A DNA stretch of 64,000 bases from Chionis minor (taxonomy: Eukaryota; Chordata; Aves; Charadriiformes; Chionididae), in assembly GCA_013398295.1 (NCBI GenBank), contig VZSF01006717.1:1307472-1371471 (forward strand), read 5' to 3'. Made by a program: the position numbers and the translations under genes. Positions 1 through 11,054 of this stretch are shown here, one piece after another; positions within the stretch are counted from its first letter, which is position 1, and each line of letters begins with the position of its first letter. Below the pieces are notes generated by a model. That model saw nothing but the letters and a program-made list of their open reading frames with translations, was not told the DNA's origin and did not search any database.

Positions 1-639
1 AACCCCCCGACCCCCTGTTCAGGATACTGCTAAGCACTGCGCAGAACCAGGCTTGAAAAATACACTGTTTTATTCCGGTTTGAGCTCGCAGGCTTAGCAG
101 ATTCAGGGGACAGCAGTGTGATCCGATAGGTTCTACTTGATTTGTTGCTGGTGGTCCAGTGCAGATGGGACCATCGCCTGGTGAGGGAACGAGGTGGTGC
201 TGCTGCAGCCATTGTGATTGTCTGTTGCTCCAGCTGACCGAAGGCCAGGCTGTGGTCATGTCCTCTGCCTCCTTGGTTTGTGCAAGTCAATGTCGACCAG
301 AAGAGCAGGCAGCTCCCAGGTTAGTCGGAGATGCCTCCTGCAAGTGCCCCGTCCAAAAGAGCCCTAAGCGTTGCAGGAGGTCGGCTTTCTGTCCACTCTT
401 CTTGGTTCAGGAGCAGTGTGAAAGGGCTGTGGACTTTAGAACCTTCAGGCTGAGGTGATCATCAGCTGCTTGACCATCCGGACTGTGTTTTTCCCCATAC
501 CTTGATAGCAGAGCAGACCACTTACTGCTACATGGCAGGGTCTGGCAAAGTTCTCGCAGGGTCCCCACAGTTTGTGACCTCCAGCGTTATTCCAGCCGGA
601 GGTCAGCAGAGGGCTCTAGCAGTGTGGGCCTAGATTGGC

Positions 640-666
640 TTTTTTTTTTTTTTTTTTTTTTTTTTT
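640..666. repeat. Homopolymer T27
   Basis: An uninterrupted run of 27 T lies inside intron 2. Read on the minus strand it is a poly(A) run, which could mark the tail of an old retroposed sequence, but nothing recognisable precedes it on that strand. A plain homopolymer is the simplest reading. Confidence 0.9.
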
Positions 667-1149
667 GTTGCAGTCTGTTTCAATTTCTGTGACTTTATTG
701 GTGTGACAGGCTGCATGTGTGTTTCCAGAGATTGGTGGCTGGCTGTGTTTGGGAGAGGTGTCCATTTTGCATGGGCAAGGTTTCTGATTTTCTGGCGGGC
801 TGCCGTCTGTTGCGCTTGACCCTTGCTCCTGCTGAAGTCAACAGAAGAAGGTTCAGTGACTCCAGAGGGATCAAGATGGAGCCTGCTGTGAGGCTTATTT
901 TGGTAACTGATTCTCTGCTGTTGGTAGAGAAAAGGTAGTGTCCTACCTTCCCAGGGAGGTGAAGAGTTGAACAGAATTAATTCCCTGCCACAAGAAGGTT
1001 GATGGGATCGCGGGAGAAGTTGGTCTGGCAATGTGAGCTGTGGGACTTCGGTGCTATTGCCTTGGTGCTATTTCTGGTTCTGCAGTGCAGATATATATCT
1101 ATGAGCTAGAAATAAGGACTCTTGGCATGACCTTCCTGGCTTTACTTCT

Positions 1150-1222
1150 GTCCTACTGTGTGACCTTGGAGGTCTTCTTTCAGTACCTCAGTTTCTCCTC
1201 TGTGAAGAGGAGACGGTGATGT
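1150..1222 (+). repeat. Probable decayed MIR-like SINE fragment
   Basis: The order of words (TACTGTGTGACCTTGG, then ACCTCAGTTTCTCC, then a purine-rich GAAGAGGAG stretch) follows the 3' half of MIR-type ancient SINEs, which read roughly 'ctgtgtgaccttgggc...cctcagtttcctcatctgt'. The match is by eye and the copy is diverged. A RepeatMasker run with amniote libraries would decide it. Confidence 0.4.
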
Positions 1223-2564
1223 GTCTCTGTTCCACAAAGATAGCACTGTAATTCCTTCCACTGAAGCTCTTGGGGGCTTTGGGGTTGAAGTAAAAGGTGA
1301 TTTTGTGCTTGCTCTGAGATGTTGAGCCGTGACAGGTTTTTATTTGGGATGGACGCACTCTGGTTGAGACTAATTTTAGCTTCAGCCCCTACCCTTTTGT
1401 GCTCAAGAGTGCCTTCCACATGTTTTGTGGCATGAGAAGTTGTAGAGGACTCAGACAAACACTCTTTGTTTGTTCCACGAGAAAAGATTTTCTGGTATAA
1501 ATAAAGGAAACCACCAGCACTTGTGGCTGCACTTTTATTTTTAAAAGAACAGTGTGTCTGTATTGCTGCTAAGCCATTGACGGGGAGGGAGGCAAAATGA
1601 TCATAGACTTGCTCCTTTTCTAGTCTAGCATGTTCCCACTCGACTGCTCCAAATTTGGACTTAATCCTGCCTGCTGCGGCTATGTCTGCCCTGAAGAGTT
1701 AATGTGCGCTCTGGCTGGGTTTTAACCTTACTTCGCCCTCCATTCACAAAGATGAACCTCTGACTCAAATCTGGAGGTGTTTTGCAGGGTAGGGGTGTGG
1801 GTTAAATGCGGGATTAACTTTTAACGTGGGCTGAAGCCCAAATTGCAGGAAGGGAGCAGGCCAAGTGGTGTTAGTCCTTCAGTGACCTTCCTATGTTTCC
1901 CCATGAAATACAGATCTTCTTCCTTCCCTGACACAACCAATGGAAAGGAAGCACAGACTGAATCAGCCAGGCAGAGTGTGGAATATGACTCCCAGTACAT
2001 AGGAGTAAGTGTAGGTATGGTAGCAGGGGCAGGGCTTTGCTGTGAGGATGACTACCTCAGTCACGCGCTCTGGTTTGGGTGATAACTGCGCAAGTGAACT
2101 ATGGAGCGTTGTATAGTTAGTCTCTGTGTGAATGCTCTGCGTCCAGTGAAATCAAGGCAACACGCCTTTTGTGGTGGGATGTTCTGACTCGCAGCTGGAG
2201 AAGGATTCTGAGGCTGATGCAGATTTTGGAAAATCATCATCTGTTAAAGTAAAGGCAAAAAACTCCCAGATTCTTTATGGCAAGGATTTGGTCCTGTCAG
2301 ATTTCCCAGCTCTCAAGTATAGTATCAGGGTGCAGCCGTGAAACTAAAGGCTCTGCAAAAGAAGTTGAATATTCTCTTCTATGGCCAGTCTGTAGTCCAG
2401 ATTCTCTGGTGTAATCCAGCTGCTTGAACAGCACAAACATGTAGAAAGCGTGGCAGATGTGAATCAGTTTCACTTCAGTTTTCTATTCTGTTTCGGTTTC
2501 TGCCTCTTTATGCCCCAGACTACTGTGGTGAACAGCATTTGATCTGCACAGGTAACTGCCGCTT

Positions 2565-2617
2565 TCCCTCCCTCCCTCCCTCCCTCCTTCCTTCCCTCCC
2601 TCCCTCCGTCCCTCCCC
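2565..2617. repeat. CCCT/CCTT microsatellite
   Basis: About 50 bases of tandem CCCT with CCTT and CCGT interruptions form a pure pyrimidine tract in intron 2. It is likely polymorphic, and such homopurine-homopyrimidine tracts can adopt triplex structures. No function is visible. Confidence 0.9.
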
Positions 2618-4479
2618 TCGACGTAGGTCTGTAAGCATTTTTATCCAGAACTGTGCCTTTACTGCCAGGGTTCCCAGGTCCTTTCTGCTAGCACAGTGTG
2701 AATAATCAACAGTGCAGTTCAGTGGCTGTCATTGTGCCTGCAGAATTTCCCACATATTAAATTGTTCAACTTGTTGGAACACAGGCGGTGACTAAGGTCA
2801 CTCTGAAGGGGAATGGGAAGAAGGAGGAAGCCGCAGACAAGATAGGAGAACAGACAGGAGGCATACTGCAGTTAGAGGAGGAGGGAAGAGGAAGGGCAGG
2901 GACAAGAACAGAAACATGCTGTCTTCTAGATGAGGAATCCCAACAAGCAGTCCATGCCTGCCAGGCTACATTTCCCTTTCACAAGCCACTTTCTCTTTTA
3001 ATAGCTGCTCACGTTCTCTGACACTTCAGACTCTCTGGATGGAAGCTCCTCCCCTCTTGTACCCGCTCTCAGCACTGTCAGCTCTGCATGACCTAGAATT
3101 AACTTTCAACAATTAACTTCGGGCTGTGAGCTCCAAGCCTTGCAGCTTTTGCATTTTTGTGGCAAAGTAACCTTTATGCCAGTTTGTCACAAGTTCAGGG
3201 CACTTTAGAAATGCTTACCGGAGACCATTTTTTTCCATGATGCAAGCAGTTTGTGCTTATCACTCAGAGTTATCAACCTTGGTGCTGTAGGACTCTGCAT
3301 ACTCTACAGGTGGATCATTATAGTGCGTAACAGCATGGGGCAGGTACTGTCTCTTTGTCCGTCCTCTTATCCTCTGCTCCATTTGAGACATCCTGCTTTG
3401 CCCGCGTGCTGGTAGAGCTGGGAGGCCTGGAGGGCTCCAGGTACTCGGTGTTTGCAGAACTGTACTAGCAGCTGAGTTTTGTGCGTGTGTACTTATCTAT
3501 CCTATCTCTCATCTCTTTAAATCTCTCCAACCCTTGACCAAGCAGCAAAACGAAGCTGTGGCAAGAGACTGGGAAACATTGAGAAATGCTTGTGAAATCG
3601 GTGCGGATCGCAAGCAGTTAGTGTTTGCTCCATTCAGAGGGAAGGCAGGGGATAATGGCAGATCCACCCTGTTCCCCCTCCCACACTGCCTCGTTGTGGT
3701 TCAGTAGCCAAGTATATGGTCTGGTTAATCCTGGGGGTGCTGAGGGCTTGCTCTGAATCTTTCAGTTGGTGGCTTGATTCCTTGGGCTGGGAAAGTGGTC
3801 AGTGTGGAGACACGGAAGCTGTGACTTGTAGCAGGTGCTGTCCTGGTTCTGAGGTGGCCTGTTGAGGTAGATGTTCTGCATGGGCCAAAGAGGTAGCTGT
3901 CGGGAAGAGTGAAGATACATGGGTGTGTGGTTCAGAGCCCTCTGCTTGTTCTTGGAAGTGTCTCTGTGCCAAGGTCTGTAGAAAGGATGCTTCTGACTTA
4001 TCCCCTTGCCTTCTAAAGCACACTGGGGCATCCTCTGGCTGTTTTGAAAGGGGGTAAAAGGCAAACCAGTGAAGAGCCTTAATCCAGAGAGCAGATCATC
4101 TGCAGCAGCCTCAGGTGCTTTTTGGCTGAGCTTATATGCGTAGTGGCAGCATATCTGAGAGTACAAGGCATATCAGGGAAGGAGTTTGGGGAAGAGGCAC
4201 CTATGGGACACATCATGGTGTCAGGGAGGCAAATAGTGAGGCTCTCTTGTCTGTCTTGCTTCTACCCTGAAGCAGCGATAGGAAGGGATTGTCTCTTTCT
4301 CTTCCCCAGTTGATTTTGTGTGTGTGTGGGACAAAGACAAAGGATTTAGGCCTGCAAGACTGTTAGTGAGGAGCATAGGGTAGATGTGTTGCAACTGTCT
4401 GTCTCGTTTTAAGGGGTGAAGCACTAGATGTTCTTGAGCTAAGTTTGCATTAACTTATTCCCTCCATTCCTCCTTTTAG

Positions 4480-4676
4480 TTATCAAATTCCTGGAAGTCT
4501 ACGAGCGCAGCTTCTGCAGGACAATTGAAACCCTGGTGGACATTTTCCAGGAGTACCCTGATGAGGTGGAGTACATATTCAAGCCATCCTGTGTGCCTCT
4601 GATGAGATGTGCGGGTTGCTGCGGCGATGAGGGCCTAGAGTGTGTCCCTGTGGATGTGTACAACGTCACGATGGAG
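4480..4676 (+). CDS. VEGFA: VEGFA exon 3: receptor-binding cystine-knot core
   Basis: Vascular endothelial growth factor A is a secreted homodimeric ligand of VEGFR1 (FLT1) and VEGFR2 (KDR) that drives blood-vessel growth. This 197-base exon, the usual length for VEGFA exon 3, starts with the last two bases of a Val codon split by intron 2 and then reads 65 codons. It encodes most of the PDGF/VEGF domain, including [13 protein letters not shown] and the signature [20 protein letters not shown]. Six of the eight core cysteines are here; the other two are in exon 4. The Asp-Glu-x-x-Glu residues known for FLT1 contact are kept (GDEGLEC), as is the N-glycosylation sequon (NVT, near the 3' end). 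The acceptor is TCCTTTTAG and the donor GTGAGG follows ATGGAG. Against mammals the sequon region is replaced by an avian-like VDVYNVT. Identification is secure. Confidence 0.98.
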
Positions 4677-6454
4677 GTGAGGGCCCAGCTTGCAAGCTGG
4701 CATGCTTGGGCGGAGGAAGCAAGTCAGCCATCACAGCCACCCCAGGTCCCAGCTCCCGGATAATTCAGAGGAAGGGCAGCCTACCCCGGGGAACTGGAGA
4801 GTGTCAGATCAGGAGGGCTCACCTTTCTCCTGACCCTTGTGCCCAGCGTTACACCATGTGGGGTTAAAAGATGAGTTGCCCATCTCTGTTCAAGGCTAAA
4901 AGAAGAATCTGTTTTTTGGCTCTGGCCTCGCTAGTGCGCAAATACAGTAGCTAGGAGCATGCAAAGGAGCATTGCTGCAAAGGAGCACTTGATGCTTGGA
5001 GAATACAGAGGAGCATTTCTGATGTCTTTATCTCTGAGGCTCCAGAGAAGATACTCCTTGGGCCCTTGCTGCACCTTAACTCTGCGTTAGGTCCGCACAG
5101 CTGTTGCTCTGAAGGCAGCTGAGTAGTGCAAAAGGGGAAAGCCTGTCAGTACTCCCTCCTGGAGGGCATGTGAGGTCAGCCTTTACCAACAGAGCACGGG
5201 ATTTGGGTCATTAGCTACATTGGCACAGCGGGGGTGGAAAGGGGCTTGCTGCTTCAGTGTCAAGTGAAAAAGCCTTTCTGCCTCTGGGCATCCTCCTTCT
5301 TTGTTTGCAGGCTGTTGAATTCATTCCTCCGAAGAGGCAGAGATGGCTGTGATAGCAAAGGCTGGGCACATGGGGAAGATGCAAACTGTGCTTTAGAGAG
5401 CTTTGTCACTGCCCTTGTCTGTCAGCCTGGATCCCAGCTTATGTCCACAATGGTGCTGGTGGCCATTACTCTTAACAAGGAGCTCCCTCACCTGCTTTTG
5501 TTCCTCAGACTCTTGAATGGCCACTGTAGATATTGCCACCGTTTTTTGATATGGATGGAAGATGTGCAGGACTAAGTGATTAACCAGCAAACTCTTTTTA
5601 CTTGTCATTTGAGCTGTGTTTGACCTCTGTCAGAGAACCCGTCTGTGCCCTTCCATGGTTGCCCATGCTGCTTTTCCACTTGCAGGCTCCAGCATGGGCC
5701 AGAGCATACTATCGTGGTGTAGCTAGGAATGGTTTTCTTCCTACCATTCCGTGCTGAATTACAGTTTTTGGCTGCTATGCCAACATGCCTGTAAAGGGTC
5801 CGAGGTACTTGAGCAGATCTCCAGTGCAAATGTTAGAGCTAGTGGTCCAGCCACGTTCTGGGTTGAGAGACTGTGACAATACATGCATAGCTTCTACTGT
5901 AACTTCCTTGAAGGCACCTGGGTTTGAGGGATGGGCAATATCTGGCTCTGCAGGACTGTTTTAAGTACAGATCACCAGTTTTACTTGTGTGTTGAGTCAC
6001 TGAGAAAGTGAGATATCAGCTGGGAAGGAGCGGTGGCTTAGGAAAAAGGAGTCAGGGAATTTTGCTTTGGGCCTTTGCGTTAGACTGAAGCGTGCTTCTA
6101 CATGAGACCAGGCAGGATGCTCCGTTACTGTCTCTAGCATCGACCAGGGATGGCTCAGTGAGAACCTTGCTATGTTACGCCCTCTCCCATGCCTGTCTCC
6201 AAGGCAGTCCACCAGTGCTGGCACCTTGCATGCGTGAGCAAACAGAGCTTTGGCACGAGCCTGGTGTTGCCACTTGCTTGTGATCAAAGGCCTTCCCTGA
6301 CTGGGAGAATGGGGCCTCAAAGCCAGCTCAGACTCTGCCATGCTCTTCCCAGGAGCACCTGGGGTGCAAATGCTTTGCCACACAGCGGGCTGATTTGGAG
6401 CTGTGAGTATAAATAGTGAATGGGCAGTGACCCTCTCTGTTTCTTTCATTCCAG
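4677..6454 (+). other. VEGFA: VEGFA intron 3
   Basis: A 1.78-kb intron bounded by GTGAGG and TTCATTCCAG. I see no repeat family, RNA gene or second exon in it. Open frames of up to 150 codons on either strand lack motifs and are taken as chance. Confidence 0.93.
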
Positions 6455-6531
6455 ATCATGAGAATTAAACCCCATCAGAGTCAGCACATAGCGCACATGA
6501 GCTTCTTACAGCACAGTAAATGTGACTGCAG
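6455..6531 (+). CDS. VEGFA: VEGFA exon 4: end of receptor-binding domain
   Basis: This 77-base exon has the family-typical length. It reads 25 codons plus two bases: [20 protein letters not shown] followed by SKCDC. The RIKPH segment holds the Arg-Lys-His residues known to contact VEGFR2, and the CDC motif supplies the last two cystine-knot cysteines. The exon starts in phase 0 after exon 3 and ends in AG, giving the split Arg codon completed by the A that begins exons 5 and 8. The donor is GTGAGA. Its HIAHM is avian-like where mammals have HIGEM. Confidence 0.98.
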
Positions 6532-6944
6532 GTGAGAATGGAGCAGCACTGGTTCCTCTTGCAATAAACTTATTCTGAGCCTTTCTTTTTTTCTGCCATT
6601 GGGTTGGGACTGTTGTCCAGAAGCTTCTGCAGTCTCCTCAGTTGGTTTGCAGTGGGATGGCTGAGCTTGGGAAATGAAGTCCTTTGCTGGCAAGGTTCCT
6701 CCATCTCTAGATACCACAGGTGGACAATGCTAGCCTGCAACCTGGGGTCTTTTGGCACTGACTACCAGCGAGGTGCAACAGGAGAGCGAACACTTTGAGA
6801 AGGACCACTTAACCTGGGCCATGGGCATCCTGCAATGCCAGCTGTACAAGTCCTTCCCTGGACTTGGTGGGAACTGGGGATATACTGGAAGCATATGTGG
6901 TAACCTCCCTTCTAATGAGGCCTTTGTTCTCTCTTCCCCCACAG
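6532..6944 (+). other. VEGFA: VEGFA intron 4
   Basis: A 413-base intron between GTGAGA and CTTCCCCCACAG. Nothing apart from splice signals is recognisable in it. Confidence 0.93.
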
Positions 6945-6977
6945 ACCAAAGAAAGATGTCAAAAACAAACAAGAAAA
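6945..6977 (+). CDS. VEGFA: VEGFA exon 5: linker with plasmin-cleavage region
   Basis: This 33-base exon encodes PKKDVKNKQE plus split codons at both ends. It links the receptor-binding domain to the heparin-binding part; in mammals this basic linker is where plasmin releases the receptor-binding fragment. Mammalian exon 5 is 30 bases, so the bird protein is one residue longer, which explains why avian isoforms are numbered one higher (122, 166, 190). The exon is a multiple of three, and the consensus donor GTAAGT can join to exon 6, 7 or 8 in frame. Confidence 0.96.
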
Positions 6978-9714
6978 GTAAGTGACAAGCCTTTCCTCCT
7001 TTCTCTTTTGGTGGTTGGTTGGTGTTTCCTCTCCCCACTGCCCCTTGCCCTTTTCTTTGGTTGGAGATACTCACTTTGAGAAGGTGTTTTCGGAAATGGC
7101 ATATGGTAGTGCATGGGGCGACACTCTGAATCCGTTCCAGGTGGGCACAGAAACCCAGATCTGACGGTCCTTCCTTCATACCCCAGACCTGGAGCTTGCA
7201 TGACCCACGGCCATGGCAGTCATTCCTAATGCTTTATCCCGAGTCAGGGAAGTCCCGTCGTGTGTGTCCTACCAGAATGGATTCAAGGTGCAGCCCCCAT
7301 TCTCCCTTCCTTCTTCCTGGGGTGTTTCTGGTTACTGCAAATTGCTGCCTTTCTTTATTATTAATTTTTTTCTCGCTGCTTGAGTGAGTACTTGCTGGCT
7401 TCTTTCACAGCAGCCTGGGTAGGAGCTCTGCTGGCTACAGGGAGAGGTGGCAATAGGGGCCTGGTGGAGGCAGGACTGATGCCATGCAGGGTGTGACGCT
7501 GGTTTTGGTTGGGTGGGGGCCTGGGAGGGTGTAAAGGGAGGTGGATGTCCTAGCCGGGTCTTGGTGGAGGCTTTCATGAGAGTTTTTTTCAATTTGATGG
7601 ATTTGCTCTGGTGACCTGAAGGAGGTTAAGGCACAACCTTCCCTTTCCTTCCTCCCCGAAGTAAAAAGGTTGTGGAAAGTAGAGAAATAAGCTCTCGTCC
7701 TGCAGTAGTCGCAGGGACGATCACAAAACGTGGAACAACATCGAAAAAAAAAGAGTGACCTCTCTGGGCGAGAGGGCCAGCTGGACTGCGCATGGCTGGG
7801 ATAGCGACTCTGCCATTTAGAGGTGCGGAGTTGAAGAGGAAGGGGGTGAATATTGGGAGATGAGGCTGAAACAGAGAGAAAGTGGGAGAGTGAGAGAACT
7901 TCTTTTCGCCCGTCTCCTGGTGGTTGTATATTTCTAGCTGCCTTCCAGCCTCTCCTCCTTCCCCCGGAAATCAGCTCCTGGCTGCATCAGGCTGCGTGCA
8001 GCCGGCACTCCTCTCTGTGCAGGGCCGTGTCGGGGATGGTTGGTCTGTGTGGCTCCATGGTTTGAAGGTGTGCGAGAGTTGGGTCTGTGTGAACTCCGGT
8101 GAGGATGGGGTGTGGGTGAAGCAGCCAGCCCGGACTGCGTTGCATTCTCTTTTCTCTTCTAACAGCACCTTGCCTGCTTTTTGCTGGTTCTGCGCTCCCT
8201 GGGGAAGGAAGGGAAGGGATGGGAGAGATGGGTGTGCTTTGATTTGTGCTGGATTGAAAGTCCTGTTATATTGGTGCCCCTCTCCTCCCTTCAGGTTGAT
8301 TTTCCTCCCCTCACCGCCTCCCTGTGACTCCTGACATGTAGGGCAGAGGCTGGGAGCGAGCTGGTGCTCTGACACTCATTCCAGTGAGACGACTTGAACA
8401 GGGCCTAAGAAACACCTATGGTGCTTTCCCTTCTGTCCCCCTATGTTCCCTCCACAGCTCCCTCCCGAGGTGGGCTGTGCCAGGGAAGGAGGGAGCCTTT
8501 GCTGAACTGCCACAGTGCTGGAGCTCACCTGCCTGACAAGCCCTGGTGCTTTGCCTAGGGCCTTCTCCTTGCATGCCTCTCCCTTGGTCCTGTGCTAACG
8601 TGGCTCAAGGAGCAGCGCGGGCTCCAGCCTCCCTCCCTCCCTGTGCTCTCCCTGGCCTGTGAGGATCCACAGTTAGTGTCCAGGCTTGTACATCCTAGCC
8701 CCTGCCTGTCCCAGCTCCTTCCCAAGAGTCAGGAGCAACTGGTGAATTATTCAGAAGAGAGATAGTGCCTTGGCTCTGTCCACTCATCTGTCTGGCAGAT
8801 CCATGTGGAAGGCGAGGGGAGGGAGGGAAAGAAGGGAAGATCTGAAAGCTGCTTGCTGGGTGTCTTCTGGGTGTCATAACTAGGTCAGGCCTCCCTCTTT
8901 CCCCTTTGGTACTGAGGAAGGAGGCTGCCAGAGGGGATGTTAGTAGACATCCAGCGAGATCTCCTGGAGTCCTGCAGATGACAGGCAGGAGGTGGGGTGG
9001 GTGAGCAGAGCCTTTGGGCTAGATAGCCATCTCCCACACAGCACGGCTGCGTAGATTAGATCTCTCCCCTTGTCCGTGGGGAGCTGAGGCCGGGCCCCCT
9101 TTGCTCGTATCCCAAGGCAGGATTATCACCAGCCCTGCAGCAGAGCTGTTGGAGCTCGGCTGCCCCCTCCTAGGCCCAGTGCTGGGCAGTGCTTCAGGTC
9201 AGAGTGGTTTCCTTTTCCCTGGGGAGAGCCCCTCTGCTCAGGTTGTCTCTTGTCAGTCAGTGTGCGCCTGCGCTTGTCGCCTGGAACGGTTGTCTGCACT
9301 CACTGCGGTTGCGTGATGCTTTCACGAAGCTTTCTGTTCCTTCCCCCTCACCCCCTGTCCCTTTCCCACTGCCCCTCTGAGGCTCCAGCGGATCCACCTT
9401 CTGCTGGCAGCAGCCCTGCTGGAGGTGGTCTCCGCAGGATCTCCTGGTGTTGGCTGGGCTGCGGGCAGACTGGTTGCGGTGCTGGCAGGGGCGCAGGAGG
9501 GCCAGAGAATGCGTGTGCGAGGTGGAGACCTGTGCTTCGGCCCTGGGACTTGCCCTCCGGTCCTGCCTCATGTGCTTTCCCCCTCCCAGCAAGGCACATG
9601 GCTGTGTTTTTTTTTTTCTCTTCTTCCTTGCATTTTCTTCCGTTTTCTCTCTATCTCTCCCTTTCTTTCCTTCTCTCTCTCTCTCTCTCTCTGTTTTTTT
9701 TGTTTTTCTTCCAG
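6978..9714 (+). other. VEGFA: VEGFA intron 5
   Basis: A 2.74-kb intron, the largest complete one in the window. It is GC-rich and pyrimidine-biased towards its 3' end, where about 100 bases of near-continuous T/C runs lead into the exon 6 acceptor. Frames of up to 231 codons near its end (9250-9945) are low-complexity Ser/Leu/Phe translations of that tract and run through exon 6 out of its frame, so they are not taken as coding. Confidence 0.9.
9607..9714 (+). promoter_or_regulatory. VEGFA: Extended polypyrimidine tract and acceptor of exon 6
   Basis: From about 9607 to the CAG at 9712-9714 the sequence is almost all T and C: a T12 run, TTTCTTTCC, about ten CT dinucleotides, T8 and TTTTTCTTCCAG. 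Acceptors with long CT tracts are typical targets of polypyrimidine-tract-binding proteins and of U2AF. Because exon 6 is the cassette that makes the long matrix-bound isoform, this tract may set its inclusion level. The tract is seen directly; the regulatory role is inferred. Confidence 0.6.
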
Positions 9715-9786
9715 AAAATCAAAGCGAGGAAAGGGGAAGGGTCAAAAGAGAAAGCGCAAGAAAGGCCGGTACAAACCACTCAGCTT
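9715..9786 (+). CDS. VEGFA: VEGFA exon 6 (6a): basic matrix-binding cassette
   Basis: A 72-base exon, the same length as mammalian exon 6a, coding KSKRGKGKGQKRKRKKGRYK followed by PLS and split codons. About half of the residues are Lys or Arg. In the family this cassette confers tight binding to heparan sulfate and extracellular matrix, so isoforms containing it (190-type) stay near the producing cell. The donor GTACGT equals the mammalian 6a donor. Being a multiple of three with matching phase, it can be skipped. If the donor is not used the frame runs eight codons and stops at TAG 9809-9811. Confidence 0.97.
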
Positions 9787-10922
9787 GTACGTTTGTGTCC
9801 TCTGCTTGTAGACTCTCTTCCCTCCCTTTCCCCAAACCAATCCGCCTGCTTGCTGTTCACTCAAATCTCACCCTCCCCTCCCCGTCACTGGTGGGCTGCA
9901 GATCCTGCAGGGGCAGCGCTGGTGGTGGCACCACTCTGGCACTAAGGGCATCTCAGGGAAGGTGGCTTTAGCTTGCTTGGCTCTCTAATCATCAGTGGTG
10001 ATCATTTTCTGAAGGCATAAAGGCGCGGGTGGGTGGCTGAGCACCCTGCACCTCTTTTCCACGCCTTCTGGTTGCAACTCTGTCACCCGCTTCCCCCCAC
10101 TTGTGCCCTCACTGCTACGACGACTGGCGACAAGCAGGCTGGCATCTGCCGTGCATGTGTGTGTGTGCGTGCGTGCGTGTCTGGTGGAGTCACAGACGGA
10201 GAGGAGAGGTGGGACGGTGGGAAGCTGGAGACAGGGTGCTGGGGAACTGGGGAGAGGTGGGGGGGCAGCTCTGTCTTTTTTTTTCCTCTCTTTCTCTGCT
10301 GGATTTGGTGGCTTCTCTCTCCCTGTCTCGCTCTGTCTCTTTCGCTCTGCCTCTCTCATGGTGGTTCACAGAATTCTGCATTGTAAATTCACGGCCCCTC
10401 TGTAGGAGACTCCTAGGTGGCAAGGTTGGGATGGGGCTTACAGAAAGGAGGGCAGTGCTGGCTGCAGGGGTAAGCACGTGGTGCTGGAGCCCAGCTGCTT
10501 TCCAGGGGAGGTGAGACCCTGTGTATATAACTCGTTTAGCTGCTGGCCTCTTTCTACTCCAATAGCCCACTTCAGAGAACTTCTTTCATTGATACGTCAA
10601 TAGCTGGTTGGGACCTCTCACCTTCCCATCCTTGCTTTCCCCTTCTTCCTCCCTCTGGCCTGTGCCAATGGATCCAATGCAGCATTCGTGAATACTGTGC
10701 AGAGAGCCTGTTTTCTTTCTCTTTACGCTCATGCAAGGGGGTGCTGTCCTGGGGCTGCCGGGGTGCTGCTGGAAAATCCATCAGCCTGCGACGCTCCAGT
10801 GGGCGGCATGGGGGCTGTGGGAGGGGGCAAGGGGATTGCTTTGATGTTTAGGGTGTTGCATGTGTATTTTCTTTCTGCTGAAGCGCTGTAGCTTAGACAT
10901 CTTTCCTTTTGCCTTTTTGCAG
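9787..10922 (+). other. VEGFA: VEGFA intron 6 (with relic of exon 6b at its 5' end)
   Basis: A 1.14-kb intron between GTACGT and TTTTTGCAG. Its first 25 or so bases resemble the 5' end of mammalian exon 6b but contain an in-frame TAG at 9809-9811. It also holds a short TG/CG dinucleotide run (about 10155-10181) and a CT-rich stretch (about 10275-10360). No other element is recognised. Confidence 0.9.
10155..10181. repeat. TG/CGTG microsatellite
   Basis: A short alternating purine-pyrimidine run of TG units with CGTG variants lies in intron 6. Such runs can take Z-form and are usually polymorphic. Confidence 0.8.
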
Positions 10923-11054
10923 TCACTGTGAGCCTTGCTCAGAGAGGAGAAAGCACTTGTTTGTACAAGATCCCCAGACCTGTAAATGTTCCTGCAAATT
11001 CACAGACTCACGTTGCAAGTCGAGGCAGCTTGAGTTAAACGAGCGCACTTGCAG
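10923..11054 (+). CDS. VEGFA: VEGFA exon 7: heparin-binding domain
   Basis: A 132-base exon, identical in length to the mammalian one. It encodes [20 protein letters not shown] and then [20 protein letters not shown] ending RTC plus a split Arg. Seven cysteines here plus one in exon 8 give the eight needed for the four disulfides of the heparin-binding fold. The domain binds heparan sulfate and, with the exon 8 tail, neuropilin-1. It joins to exon 5 (166-type) or exon 6 (190-type), each time completing a split codon with the leading T. The donor is GTTTGT, weak for a GT site but the same hexamer I recall in mammals. Confidence 0.98.

Larger units (their letters stand above)
1..4479 (+). other. 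VEGFA: VEGFA intron 2, partial (3' portion)
   Basis: This stretch runs up to the exon 3 acceptor (TCCTTTTAG just before 4480). I looked for exon 2, a short exon coding the mature N-terminus and ending in GAAG, and for the signal-peptide exon, and found neither, so they should lie left of the window. The stretch contains a T27 run, a CCCT-type microsatellite and one probable ancient SINE fragment, listed separately. The remaining open frames have no recognisable domain. Intron identity is inferred from the intact acceptor and the partial codon at the start of exon 3. Confidence 0.8.

Noticed and set aside
2788..3021. Possible VEGFA exon 2 in the acidic/basic stretch around 2790-2880
   Set aside because: The translation does not match the short mature N-terminal exon of the family and no donor after a GAAG ending in the right phase is present.
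9250..9945. 231-codon plus-strand open frame across intron 5 and exon 6
   Set aside because: It reads exon 6 out of its VEGFA frame and consists largely of Ser/Leu/Phe from the CT tract; a low-complexity artefact.
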